Part shown: positions 23,797 to 35,204 of the stretch, piece by piece
Layout: the number at the start of each line of letters is the position of its first letter
Position numbering within the stretch: position 1 is the first letter of the stretch
Assembly: GCF_014898055.3 (NCBI RefSeq)
Contig: NW_023605083.1
Span: 62,660,228-62,724,227 of the forward strand
DNA from: Talpa occidentalis
Lineage: Eukaryota; Chordata; Mammalia; Eulipotyphla; Talpidae
DNA length: 64,000 bases
Direction of reading: 5' to 3'
The notes under the pieces: model-generated
Databases searched by the model: none
What the model was told of the DNA's origin: nothing
Seen by the model: the letters and a program-made list of their open reading frames with translations, nothing else
Made by a program: the position numbers and the translations under genes

Positions 23797-24061
23797 GGGC
23801 CTTCCTGGCGGTGCAGGCTGTTGAGTGCAGTGCTGTGAAGCTGTCCATAGCCTCTGCAGTGTGGGTGCCACTCCAGCCAGCCAGGGAGATACCCACATGG
23901 CACGGCAGACCTCTCCTGTCTTGTCTGCTGTTCCCCTCAGCAGTGTATTTCATTCAGTCTGTCTGTTCTGTTCCCTGCTCTGTCTCTAGTGAATCTTCTC
24001 ACCCTCCTGCACATCTGCTCTGTACCCCAGTTCTTGTATAAATAAATAAATCTTTAAAAAA
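23797..24061 (+). mobile_element. tRNA-derived SINE, full length
   Basis: It starts GGGCCTTCCTGGCGGTGCAG and ends TTGTATAAATAAATAAATCT plus an A run. The B box region is damaged (GGTGCCACTCC in place of GGTTCGATCCC). Near-matching flanks, AAAAATCAGAGTGTG at 23783-23797 and AAAAATCAGTGTG at 24062-24074, are the TSD with a 2-base difference. Confidence 0.93.
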
Positions 24062-24084
24062 AAAAATCAGTGTGGTTGACTTTG

Positions 24085-24275
24085 TGGGGGGAGGGGCAAG
24101 GATTGTCTACAAAGAAGCATAAGGAAACTTTCTGAAGTGAAGGTAATGGTCTATGTCTTAATAGGAGATTGGGCTATAAAGTGTATGCACTTAATAAAAC
24201 TTGGGAAATTGACACTTAAAATGTACATTTCATTGTATGTAAGTTTTACATTAAAATAAAAAACTATGCTAATAT
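24085..24275 (+). repeat. Old L1M 3'UTR relic
   Basis: The order GGGGAGGGGCAAGGATTG, GGAAACTTTCTGAAGTGAAG, TAATGGTCTATGTCTTAATA, CTTGGGAAATTGACACTTAA, CATTTCATTGTATGTAAG and TTACATTAAAATAAAA is typical of 3' ends of old L1M elements. It is non-coding and truncated by the SINE. Confidence 0.6.
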
Positions 24276-24374
24276 TCAACTCTTGTTAATGATATACATG
24301 ATATATAATACTATTATCAGTATATTGAGATCTGTAATTCACTTTGAATTATACCATCAAAAATAAGATGAATT

Positions 24375-24645
24375 GGGGCCTCCCTGATGGCACAAAGGTT
24401 TAGGTCTCAACACTATGAAGCTATCCTCAGCCACTGCAGCATAAGTTCGATCCCCGGGCAGGGGAGCTGACCCACGTGGTACAGGAGACCTCTCCTGACT
24501 CGCCCACTGCTCCCCTCAGCAATGTATTTCAGTCATTCCAGCTGTTCTGCTCCCCATTCTATCTCTGGTGAATCTTCTCAAGACCCCTGCACCTCTGGCC
24601 TATACCCCAGCTCTTGCATGCATGCATAAATAAAATCTTTAAAAA
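24375..24645 (+). mobile_element. tRNA-derived SINE, full length
   Basis: It runs from GGGGCCTCCCTGATGGCACA through a B box (AGTTCGATCCC) and CTGACCCACGTGGTACAGGA to GCATGCATAAATAAAATCTT. A degenerate TSD is possible (AAGATGAATT at 24365-24374 and AAGTGAATT at 24648-24656). It has the CTCTGGCCTATACCCCAGCT 3' variant. Confidence 0.93.
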
Positions 24646-24649
24646 GAAA

Positions 24650-24810
24650 GTGAATTAGTAGATAGAGGGGTGCACAGATATGTGACAAAGCAATTGCAGT
24701 AAATTATTCATAATAGAATGGAGATATGGAATAGGGATGCTCGATGTGAAGTTTGTTCAACTTTGCCATATATCTGAGATTTTTTTTTTTCCACAATAAT
24801 GCTGGAGGGA
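24650..24810 (+). repeat. Old L1M/ME-type 3' end (low-confidence family)
   Basis: The wording AGATATGGAATAGGGATGCT, GTTTGTTCAACTTTGCCATA and TTCCACAATAATGCTGGAGG resembles old L1 3' ends that finish in a CATAATAAAATGTTGGGG-type block. The nearby SINE interrupted or abuts it. Confidence 0.4.
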
Positions 24811-25780
24811 AAAAGAAATCAACTCACAGTTTCAGGCCCATCTCGACATAAAGCCTGAAGTAAATAGATCATCTTCCTATATCTGCCTCCCATGATCTCC
24901 TCCACTCCTGACCATTTTAGTATTTTGAAGTCATAGCTTCATTCGCTTCTCAAAAAACGGAACTGCCTTCAGTATATCTGTATTGTTTCAGCATGCTGCT
25001 AGTGCTGTGAACATCCCAAGGTGCAGCATCAGTTATTTTGCCTGATCTGTAGTATTAGAATATATTTGGGTTCTTTGGTCATGATCTCCATTTATCAACA
25101 AACTTAAGCAAACAGGCAATTGATGGAAAGGACACAGGGAAGCCGGTAACATTAAAGGAAAGCTTGGGCAGCAGGACGTAGAGTGTTGCCATGGGAACCA
25201 AGTAGAAATGAATCAACTCCAGCCATTAACAGTCTCTCATCATTTTGCTCATAAATGAAATCTCAGGCAGACAATTTCTTTGACCATTAAACTACATTTC
25301 ATGGGACAAATATCATTTCCAAATGGAAGTTCAGCTGCAACTACCTAAAGAAACTGGAATGGACACTGAACAGTCCAAAAGCAAAACAAACAAGCACCAC
25401 AGCAAACTCTAATTTTTCAGTCACCCTTAAGGAGAGACCCTAGATGCTGTATGATTGGCTTGAACACTGCTGTTTTTTTTACTTTCCTCCAGCTCTCCTA
25501 ATTTGTCATTCCAACTCTCATTGTGACCATCTTAAAAGTGCCACAAAAATTTCCTAGGTTGTATTTTTGCTCTCCTTCTCAGTCCAAAACCCAAAATTTC
25601 TTAAAGAAGTTAATCTGCTTATACTCACTACCAATGCTGGCTAAGGTTTTAAGGTCTCGCTGGCTCACCTCCTGCTCCCACACAAGTGTATCTAAACTTC
25701 TGTGTTTCTATTATTTTTATTTGCACACAGTGTAAATGAAGTGCATGTATTTGGGTCTATTTCACGATTGGAAAGTTCTT
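24811..25780. other. Unannotated intergenic sequence
   Basis: No exon, RNA gene or repeat family is recognised. The 70-codon frame at 25523-25735 has no recognisable features. Confidence 0.4.
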
Positions 25781-25785
25781 CACGA

Positions 25786-26040
25786 GGGCCTCCCTGGTGA
25801 CACAGGCAGTTGAGCACAGCACTGTGAAGCTGTCCGCAGCCTCTGCAGCACGGGTTCTGGGAGATACCCATTTGGCACGGCAGACCTCTCCTGTCTCACC
25901 CACTGCTCCCCTCAGCAGTATATTTCAGTCAGTCTGCCTGTTCTGTTCCCCACTCTGTCTCTGATGAATCCTCTCACTCTCCTGAACATCTGGCCTGTAC
26001 TCCAGTTCTTATATGCACGAATAAATAAATCTTTAAAAAA
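25786..26040 (+). mobile_element. tRNA-derived SINE lacking the B box
   Basis: The head (GGGCCTCCCTGGTGACACAG) and tail (ATATGCACGAATAAATAAAT) are complete, but the sequence goes from GCAGCACGGGTTCT directly to GGGAGATACCCATTTGGCAC. The pol III B box and its 3' neighbour are therefore deleted, which should prevent promoter function. No clear TSD remains. Confidence 0.92.
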
Positions 26041-27663
26041 CCAAGTTCACTAAATAACTGAAGACTGGACCAAAGTCCCAATTGTGGACCAACATATACA
26101 CTAGAACTTGAGAAGCGCAAGGAACACCTGATCCTCACAGTGCCTGTGTCTCCAGAACAGGGGACTCTGGGAGGACAGCTTCCTGGGAGACATGGAGGGT
26201 AATGAAAGTCTGTAAAGCAGAGCAAGCAATTTAAGCAACTGGATTTGAGGCAACTAACAATTTCAAGAGATTTGCGTGTAGGGAGTGGAGACTTGGCTCT
26301 GAGGCTGCACATTTGGGTCGTGTTTATGTGAATCAGGAGAAAGCCTGGCTTGGAGCTAACATACTAGCACGGTTGTGGCTGTTGCCTCTTGGGTAACCTG
26401 GAGCACGTCCAGCAAGGATTGGCCCTCCAGCGTGGGAGGCCGGAGGACAGTTGGAATTGTTCTTGCCCAGAGTACCACACCCCTAGATTTTCAGGGTGTC
26501 CTCATACTACTGGCTCTGTTGTACAAGAGCACGCCCATCAGCTGATAGCAACCTGGGGGGTTCCCATAACCACTTGGGCTTCCAAATTCTGACTTCATTT
26601 CTCCAGGACATATTCTCCTCATTTTTCTGGTTACAAGGGACTGCAGCTGCTTTATTTGGCTGTTTGTCCTTAAAAAATGGAATAGTAATTGGATTGCATT
26701 TATAGCTGCTTATCATATTTAGAAAACTTTAATTCTTGCTCTGGCTTCCGCTAAATTGTAGTTTCTTCGGCAAAAAATAAATTTGTCCTATCTACTTTAG
26801 ATTATAATGAGGATCAAATGTCATAATTTTACCATTTCATCATAGTTATTTTACATGTTTCTGATTAAAAATATTTTCTTCATATATTAACTATTAAAAA
26901 ATTGTAGGTCTGTTGCTTGCCTTTAATTTTCTTTAGGTTACTTTACAAACAATAACAAAAGATTAAGTGTAATAATTATTAAAAGAATATATGAATATTG
27001 TGCTTTCTAAATACACTCCAAAAACCTCTAAATTACCTATAACATCATCAATGTGCCTTTCAGAATACATATATTTGCATATTTTGTGAAAATATACATA
27101 TTTATAACAAAATTAAGGTCAGAGATACAGGCTATTTTATAAACTCCACTTTCATTGCACAGTAAGTGGTAATTATGAAAATGTCAAAAGTTTATAAAAT
27201 ATGAAATATCTTGCAAACATTCCCTATTACTGTCATTGTAATAATTATTTTTACTCTAACTTAGCAAAAATTATTAGTTTAACTGGAATAGCAATTAATT
27301 CTAAGATTATATTTCCCTTCATTGAAAGAATTATTTTTAGAAGAAATCCAGAATGCTGAAAGCTAAACAATTGTAATGATGTCTCTGCAAAGAACTTGCA
27401 GATATGAGTGTCCAAAAAATGGAAGCCTAGATTTGGGAGCCATATATGTTGGATTTGAATTCTACCTCCACCTCTTCAATTCTCAGTCTATTAATAAAAT
27501 AAAACATAATTCTTATCCTAAAATAACTGAATTTAAAAATTTAAAAATTTACATAGAGTGAAAAAATAACATGGTATTGATTATTAATGATATAACTAAT
27601 GGTTAATAGGATGATTAATGACATAATTATTGATACGCAGTCAACCATAGTAAAATAAGACTT
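26041..27663. other. Unannotated AT-rich block left of the full-length L1
   Basis: No gene is recognised. The sequence becomes very AT-rich from 26700 onward. Frames of 112 codons or less have no recognisable domains. Confidence 0.4.
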
Positions 27664-27671
27664 CAAAAATA

Positions 27672-28922
27672 GGGGGCGGAGCAACATGGCGGCGAGGAGA
27701 CGCTGCGAGTAAGATCTCCCATTAAAAAAAGTTAACAGGGAGGAAAAGCTGCAGGTTCCAGTGAGAACTGGGACATGGAAGATAAATGGGTGACTCCAGC
27801 AAACTAACAAAGAAGAAAGTTGCCATAAAAGAGGACTAGAAGGGAGGAAAGCGCAGAACCCTGCTCCCCTCCCCCGCCCACAGAGTCGGCACTCTCTGAC
27901 CAGCAGAGAGGAGGAAAACAACAAACTAAAACGACCAACAAGAACAAACTACGCAGCAAGCGGGACTGTGAGTGGAAAGGAACTATTGCAGCCACCACAC
28001 CCCGTGAACGGGAGCTGTGGAGAACCCTGCAGGATTCGCCACGGCGGTGAGTAAATGGCTCCGGGCGCCATTAGAGAACAAAGAGACTCTGGAGACGCAC
28101 ACACAGCCCCGGGCCCGCCGGTAAGCTTGCGCGGAAAAGCAGCACGCTTGGCGCGCTTCAAAAGCAAACGCTGATCGGGATCGCGGCTGCCCAGGTCCCC
28201 AGTGCCTGTGACCTAGGCTTACGGGGAGACGCACGGAGGCCCTCACTGAGGTGATAGTCGCTCACTGAGTAAGCAGGAACCAGGCGCCCAGGCACGGGAG
28301 CGGGGTGCAAAAGGCGCCATTCCCGCGCCACTGAACTGGGCTACAGCCCACGTCCTGGACCTGAGGGCTTTGGAACCGAGACCCGGGGCACGAAATTCGG
28401 GGCGTGGGTTCTCCACAACGGTGGGGCACAAGGCAGACACAGCACCCCAAAGCCGTTGAGGTTTACCCTACCATTCTCGCTCTGTTCCTTGGCCCACGGG
28501 GGTGGGGGGGGTTGAAAAACAGCCCCCCAAGGACAATAGGAGAGATCTCTGGCGCCACCTAGCGACCAGAAAAAAAAGTCACTAACACCCCATAGAACAG
28601 GGAAATTTCTTAAGAAAAGACGTCTTGAATAGGGCAGAAGGCTTCTGGAGGACCCAGTGGCCAGCTGGGAAGTTAGCCCACGCCAGGCCCCTTCCGACCA
28701 GCAGTCTGAGCCCACAGAGGGAGCAGGCACCCACGTCCGGGGCAGACCGGGTGCGCAGAAGAGTGTGCCTGAGACCGGGTGCGCAGGGACTGCGTCCCGC
28801 TTCACCATTTTAGAACAGGGATATTTCTTCAGTAAAGACTGCCTAACACCAGCAGAAAGCTCCCCCAAAAGCCAGAGATGGCTCCTGGAGGAGCCAGAGG
28901 GGAGCGGAGAAGTTCACCCAAG
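27672..28922 (+). promoter_or_regulatory. L1 5'UTR with internal promoter
   Basis: This roughly 1.25-kb leader is the most CpG-rich part of the window, as expected for the internal RNA polymerase II promoter of mammalian L1. It contains no good host gene. Two parts resemble each other: GAACAGGGAAATTTCTTAAG with GGCTTCTGGAGGACCCAGTG at about 28595-28672, and GAACAGGGATATTTCTTCAG with TGGCTCCTGGAGGAGCCAGA at about 28810-28905, suggesting an internal duplication. A 14-bp word GACCGGGTGCGCAG also recurs at about 28746 and 28773. Confidence 0.85.
27683..27693 (+). promoter_or_regulatory. YY1-type site at L1 start
   Basis: AACATGGCGGC lies within the first 25 bases of the L1. It fits the YY1 core (ATGGC with a GC-rich 3' side). 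In human L1 a YY1 site at the same place positions transcription start at the element's first base; a like role here is inferred. Confidence 0.7.
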
Positions 28923-29926
28923 ATGCCGGCCAGTCCGAGCAACACAGTGTCCCAATGCATACGACAAATTAGAAAACAGACAGCAGGGAATAGAAGAACC
29001 ACACGCAACCTAACAACTCCTCAGGAAAGAAACACACCACAAAAAGAAAACCACCCCCCAGATTGCAATGACAGTAACTTGGAAGAACTTCTGAGCCTTC
29101 CAGAAAGGGAATTTAAAATTGCCATGATTAAAAAAGTGACAGAAGTCATAAAGGAAAACAATGGTCAGAAGAATGAAATTGAGTCCCTAAAGAGGGAAGT
29201 AAAAGAAATGCAGGAGATCAAAGAATTAATGGAGGAACTAAAGAACTCTGGGAAAAGCAATGAAAGCAGAATAGATGAAATGGAAGAACAAATAAGTACT
29301 CTTGAAGACACAGAAATAAAAAGAACCAAAACAGAAAAGGAAAGAGAAGTACGAAGGAAAAAGAACGAAGAAAGACTTCAGGAACTATCTGACTCCATGA
29401 GGAAAGGAAATATAAGAGTTATAGGAATTCCAGAAGGAGAGGAGAGAGATGTCGGAACAGAGAAAATATTCCAGGAGATAATTGAAGAGAAATTCCCAAA
29501 TGCGAAAAGGAGCTGAAAATTGATACACAAGAAGCAAGAAGAACACCAAACTTCCACGACGAAAGGAAAAATACAGCAAGACACATAATAGTAAAGCTCC
29601 CAAGAATCCAGGACAAGGAAAAAATAATGAAGCTGACAAGAGGGAAGAAACAGATAACATTCAAAGGAAAACCAATCAGGCTGACATCAGATTTCTCTGA
29701 AGAAACACTACGGGCAAGGAGAGAGTGGAGGGACATAGTCAACAGACTTCAAGAAAACAGATGCCAACCAAGAATACTCTATCCCGCAAAGCTCTCCTTC
29801 CTCTATGATGAAAGAATAAGGACCTTCCCAGACAAACAGAAACTCCGGAATTTCATTACGACTAAACCCCCACTCCAAAAAATACTACAAGGAATCCTAA
29901 AGCCAGAACCTCAGAGGGATGAATAA
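28923..29926 (+). pseudogene. L1 ORF1 (RNA-binding chaperone), one frameshift
   Basis: ORF1p is the trimeric RNA-binding protein that coats L1 RNA. I place the start at the ATG of MPASPSN (28923) rather than the upstream in-frame ATG at 28878, because it matches the usual ORF1 length (about 334 codons over the full span). Residues 40-150 are a charged, heptad-like coiled-coil region (EIESLKREVKEMQEIKELME). The RRM begins near NIRVIGIPEGEERD. The frame stops at 29516 after FPNAKRS. The C-terminal domain (KGKPIRLTSDFSEETLRARR, LYPAKLSF) continues in another frame to the TAA at 29924-29926. The break looks like a one-base loss near 29504. Confidence 0.9.
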
Positions 29927-29999
29927 CAACGAAAGAAGGCCAAAAAAAAAAAAGTTATTAAAAGAATAAATAAATAAAATCAAAGGAAAGACAAACACA

Positions 30000-32900
30000 A
30001 TGGCAAATACAGATGCTAACATATCAATATTAACTCTAAATGTAAATGGACTAAACTCTTCAATAAAAAGACACAGAGTTGCAGCCTGGATTAAGAAACA
30101 AAACCCAACCTTTTGCTGTCTCCAGGAAACACATTTAGCTACAAAAGATAAAAACAGGCTCAAAGTTAAAGGATGGAAAACAATCCTACAAGCAAATGGT
30201 CCAAAAAAGAAAACAGGAACAGCTATACTTATATCAGATAAAACAGACTTCAAACTCAAAAAAATAAAAAGAGACCCCAATGGTCACTACATTATGATCA
30301 AGGGGACAATACTTCAAGAAGAAATAACACTCATTAACATATACTCACCAAACGAAGGAGCACCAAAATATATCAGACAACTGTTGTCCTCTCTGAAAAC
30401 AGACATCAGAGAAAACACATACGTAGTGGGAGACTTCAACACACCACTATCAACAATGGATAGATCAACAAGACAAAAAATAAGTAAAGAAACTAAAGCT
30501 CTAAATAAGGGCCTAGAGCATTTGGGCTTAACAGACATCTATACAACACTAAACCCAAAAAAAACCAGAATACACATTTTTCTCAGGTGCACACAGATCA
30601 TTCTCCAGGATCGATCACATACTGGGGCACAAGACAAACATCAACAGATACACCAAGACTGAAATCATACCAACCATCTTTTCTGACCATGAAGGCATCA
30701 AACTAGAAATAAACCATAAAAAGAAGGCAAGGAACTATCCTACCTCATGGAGATTAAAAACCACACTACTGGAAGACCACTGGACTAACGAGGAGATCAA
30801 AGAAGAAATTAAAAAAATCTTTGAATTGAATGACAAGGAGGACACCAATATCCTAAATGTATGGGATGCAGCAAAAGCAGTAATAAGAGGGAAATATATA
30901 GCAATAGAAGCTCACATCAAAAAACAAGAAAGAACTCAAAGAAACAACCTAATCTCGAAGCTCAGAGATCTAGAAAAAGAACAACAAAAAGACCCCAAAA
31001 CCAGTAGAAAAAAAGAAATAATAAAAACCAAAGCAGAAATAAACGAAATTGAAACTAAAAAAACAATCCAAAAGATCAATGAAAACAAGAGTTGGTTCTT
31101 TGAAAAAATCAATAAAATAGACAACCCCCTAGCCAGGCTCACAAAGGAAAAAAGGGAGAAAGCACAAATAAACAGGATCATAAATGAAAGAGGAGAAATC
31201 ACAACGGACACAGCAGAAATCAAAAGAATAATCAGTAGGAGACAAGTTCAACAATGGAAACAAGTTCAACAATGGAAACAAGTTCAACAATCTAGAGGAG
31301 ATGGAAAAATTCCTACAACTCTACAATCAACCAAAGCTAGATAAAGAAGAAATAGAACACCTAAACAGACCAATTACAAGCAGCAAAATTGAAATGGAAA
31401 TCAAAAACCTCCCCAAAAACAAAAGCCCAGGACCTGACGGATTTACAAATGAATTCTACCAAACATTCAGAGACGAATTAGTGCCTATCCTTCACAAACT
31501 CTTCCAAAAAATTGAGAAGGAAGGGACAATACCAAACACGTTCTATGAAGCCAATATTACACTAATACCAAAACCGAACAAGGATAACACAAAAAAGGAA
31601 AACTACAGGCCAACCTCCCTAATGAACACTGATGCAAAAATCCTCAATAAAATTTTAGCTATCAGAATCCAACAATGTATCCATAAGATAATTCACCACG
31701 ACCAAGTAGGATTCATTCCAGGGATGCAAGGATGGTTTAACATCCAAAAATCAATCAACGTTATCCAACACATCAACAAAAGAAATATAAAAACCATATG
31801 ATAATATCAATAGATGCTGAGAAAGCTTTTGACAAAGTGCAACACCCATTCATGATAAAAGCCCTTGAAATTCGTGGGATACAAGGAACATACCTCAACA
31901 TCATAAAGGCCATCTATGACAAGCCAACAGCCAGTATCATTCTCAATGGTGAAAAGCTGAAAGCAATTCCATTAAGATCTGGAACAAGACAAGGATGTCC
32001 ACTCTCACCACTGCTTTTCAATATAATACTGATAGTCCTAGCCAGAGCAATAAGACAAGAGAAAGACATACAAGGAATCCAAATAGGAAAAGAAGAAGTC
32101 AAACTATCTCTATTTGCAGATGATATGATAATATACATAGAGAACCCCAAAAACTCCACAGAAAAACTAATTCAACTCATCAATCAGTTCAGTAAAGTGG
32201 CAGGATACAAAATCAACACGCAAAAGTCAGTAGCCTTCCTATACACAAACAATCAATCTGAAGAAGAAGAAATCCAAAAAACCATCCCTTTTATTATTGA
32301 AACAAAAAAAATCAAATATTTGGGAATAAATCTAACAAGAGGTAAAGGACCTATACAAAGAAAACTATAAAACACTGTTAAAAGAAATAGAAGAAGACAC
32401 AAAGAAATGGAAAGACATCCCCTGCTCATGGATTGGAAGAATAAACATTATTAAAATGGCCATCCTACCAAAAGCAATATACCGATTCAATGCTATTCCA
32501 ATCAAAATTTCAATGTCATTCTTCAAAGAAATAGAACAATTATTGGTGAAATTCATATGGAATCACAAAAAAACCCCGAATAGCCAAACCTCTCCTGAAA
32601 AAAAAAGAAAGGAATGGAGGCATCACACTCCCAGACTTCAAACTATACTACAAAGCCATAATCATCAAAACTGCATGGTATTGGAACAAGAACAGACATA
32701 CAGACCAATGGAATCGAATAGAAAATCCAGAAATAAACCCACAGATTTATGGTCAACTAATCTTTGACAAAGGAGCAAAGACTATGCATTGGAGCAAAGA
32801 AAGTTTGTTCAATAAATGGTGCTGGGAAAACTGGGTCGCTACATGCAAAAGAATGAAGCTTGACCACTACCTCACACCATACACAAAAATCAACTCAAAA

Positions 32901-33842
32901 TGGATTAAAGAACTAGACATAAGACCTGAAACCATAAAATATATAGAAGGAAATATAGGCGAAACACTACGTGATTTGCACATCAAAGACATCTTTACGG
33001 ACACATCACCCAAAGCAGTGATAGTGAAGGCAAAGATAAACAGCTGGGACTACATCAAATTAAAGAGCTTCTGCACAGCAAAAGAGACAATAACAAAAAC
33101 AAAGAGAAACCCCACCAACTGGGAGAACATTTTTGCACCAAACACTAATGATAAAGGACTGATCACAAAAATCTGCAAAGAGCTGATGAGACTCAACAAC
33201 AACAAAGAAAATAATCCAGTCCAAAAATGGGCAGAAGAGCTAAAAAGAAACTTCTCTGAAGAGGAAATGCAAATGGCCAACAGGCATATGAAAAAATGTT
33301 CAACATCACTTGTAATCAGGGAAATGCAAATCAAAACTACCATGAGATACCATCTTACACCAGTGAGAATGGCACATATTAAAAAAACTAGCAACAACAA
33401 ATGTTGGCGAGGGTGTGGAGAAAAAGGAACTCTTCTGCACTGTTGGTGGGAGTGCAAACTGGTCCAACCACTATGGAGAGCTGTGTGGAGATTTCTGGAC
33501 CTACTAAACATAGAGCTTCCATATGATCCAGCAATTCCACTCCTAGGTATTTACCCAAAGGACACAGAAACATCAATTCCAAAGAACACCTGCACCCGTA
33601 TGTTTATAGCAGCACAATTTACAATAGCTAAGCTTTGGAAACAGCCCAAATGCCCAAAAATAGATGAGTGGATCAAGAAGATGTGGTACATATACACCAT
33701 GGAATATTACTCAGCATTCAAAAAAGATAAACACATGCAATTTGCAGCAACTTGGATGGCGCTGGAAGGGATCATGCTCAGCAAAATAAGCCAAAAAGAA
33801 AAAGAAAAATACCGGATGGTCTCACTCATAGCAGGAATCTAG
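30000..33842 (+). pseudogene. L1 ORF2 (endonuclease and reverse transcriptase), multiply frameshifted
   Basis: ORF2p nicks target DNA and reverse-transcribes L1 RNA. The span is about 1280 codons, the normal length. The N-terminal apurinic-type endonuclease is recognisable from MANTDANISILTLNVNGLNS, with LQETHL and VGDFNTPLS. The reverse transcriptase has [15 protein letters not shown] and FADD at 32113-32124. The C-terminus has a zinc knuckle ([18 protein letters not shown], near 33402). The reading frame shifts near 30577, 31240-31300, 31790, 32340 and 32570, so the product would be truncated inside the endonuclease. The last 352 codons are open. Confidence 0.93.
31242..31291 (+). repeat. 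18-bp triplication inside L1 ORF2
   Basis: The unit ACAAGTTCAACAATGGAA occurs at 31242-31259 and 31260-31277, followed by a partial third copy at 31278-31291. It replaces the part of ORF2 that normally lies just before the [11 protein letters not shown] segment and coincides with a frame change. Confidence 0.9.
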
Positions 33843-34018
33843 AAAACTTAAATAAGGGACCAGGAAAATGAATAACTATAAGAAAGTGAAAATCAAAATC
33901 AACAAAAAACTATGAAACAGAGACACTTTTGAGGGGTGGGGGGCGGGAGGGGAGGGATTGGGATCAGAATGGGGGGGTTGCAATTGTATGGGGAATATAA
34001 AAATAAAATTTATTATAT
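33843..34018 (+). other. L1 3'UTR with G-rich tract
   Basis: A short 3'UTR holds a tract of G runs at about 33932-33961 (GGGGTGGGGGGCGGGAGGGG), of the kind able to form a G-quadruplex. It is followed by GCAATTGTATGGGGAATATA and an AATAAAATTTATT 3' end. The same tract is found in the other young L1 copies here. Confidence 0.85.
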
Positions 34019-34042
34019 AAAAAGAATAAATAAACAAAAATA

Positions 34043-35070
34043 TTGAGGATGCTATGGCTTTCATGGTTTAATTTAAGGATATGGTCTATCATTCAACTAC
34101 CACAAAACTGTCTTCCGCCTTTACCTTGACAGAAAATTATGTCACTGAAATCTTTCCTAATACCATCTCACTTGCAGAATAAATGGAAATACCTGATCAG
34201 AGATTTTGCAAAAAATATGACACTCCAATCATTACTTTCAATCATTGTAAATATTTACCTTTCCCATTAATTAAGGACAAACAGAAGAAACCCCTGGATG
34301 GTAACTGTTCACTAAAATAAGCATTCCTGCAAATTGCTGGTGGTAGCAAAAAGTATTACAGGATTTTAGAAAGTAACTAGATGGTATGTAGTAAGATATT
34401 TTAAAAATTAATATTTACTAATAATTCCAGTTCAAGAATTCCCTTCTACCAAAAACTTTTTAATTACAATAGAGTCTTTGACTATAATAGGAAATTGGAT
34501 GCAGCCTGAGGTTTTATTTTGTTCAGATATACACCTTGAAAGCCCTCCTTGCACCTTGCACATTCTTTGCATTTCTTCCTTGACATATGTCTTAGTTGAA
34601 GCAAATACACATCTTAGAAAAGAATATATCCCTGTACTCCTCTTCTTCTGCATTCCATGCAGCTGACAGGTTGCTGCCATGAGTAAAAAAAAAAAAAAAA
34701 AAGGTTACCACATGGGTGCTAAGCATTTGAGAACAAGGGAAATATATTTGGCACACTTACACAAAAGTACATATACTTAAGGTGGGGGAGGGGCTGACCC
34801 TTTTCTGGCCAGTGGCTCTTCTCAGAGTGAAGGCCAGAGAGTAGTTTTAGGGTCTTTATTTATTTAGCTTAACATACAATTAATACCCTAATGGAATACT
34901 GGGAGAGGACATATAATCCACTGAGTTTTAAAAGAAAATTTAAATGCCAAAAGCAAATTTTAAGCAAATAGCACCAAGCCTAAGTAGGCATTGTTAAAAT
35001 AAATAAATGCCATTACCTAGGAGTGTTTCAAATATCTTGACCACAGATTACTGTTTTAAATTAAGTGTTC
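34043..35070. other. Unannotated intergenic sequence
   Basis: An A run of about 18 lies at 34686-34702. No gene or repeat family is recognised. Confidence 0.4.
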
Positions 35071-35084
35071 AGAGTACCTAGTTG

Positions 35085-35204
35085 TTTTTTTTTTTTCTTT
35101 TTTTTTTTTTTAAATATTAAATTTTATTTTTATATTCCCCCATACAATTGCAAACGCCCCATTCTGACCCCAATCCTTCCCCTCCCGCCCCCCACCCCCC
35201 AAAA
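35085..35204 (-). mobile_element. Very short L1 3'-end insertion, antisense
   Basis: Only about 120 bp of L1 are present: a T-rich (poly(A) complement) run interrupted by one C, then AAATTTTATTTTTATATTCC and the reverse complement of the G-rich 3'UTR tract. A perfect 14-bp TSD, AGAGTACCTAGTTG, lies at 35071-35084 and 35205-35218. It carries no coding sequence. Its 3'UTR shares distinctive bases with the inverted copy at 22.9-23.1 kb. Confidence 0.95.

Larger units (their letters stand above)
27672..34034 (+). mobile_element. Full-length LINE-1, decayed coding capacity
   Basis: The element begins GGGGGCGGAGCAACATGGCG and ends in AAAATTTATTATATAAAAAG with an A-rich tail. The short word CAAAAATA at 27664-27671 and 34035-34042 is a plausible TSD. 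It has all four parts of an autonomous L1: CpG-rich 5'UTR (27672-28922), ORF1 (28923-29926), a 73-bp spacer, ORF2 (30000-33842) and G-rich 3'UTR (33843 to about 34018). ORF1 has one frameshift and ORF2 five, so it cannot encode its own machinery. It is the only full-length L1 in the window and best shows the architecture of the active family. Confidence 0.95.

Noticed and set aside
31242..31291. CRISPR-like direct repeats
   Set aside because: Units are contiguous without spacers, lie in an L1, and the DNA is mammalian.
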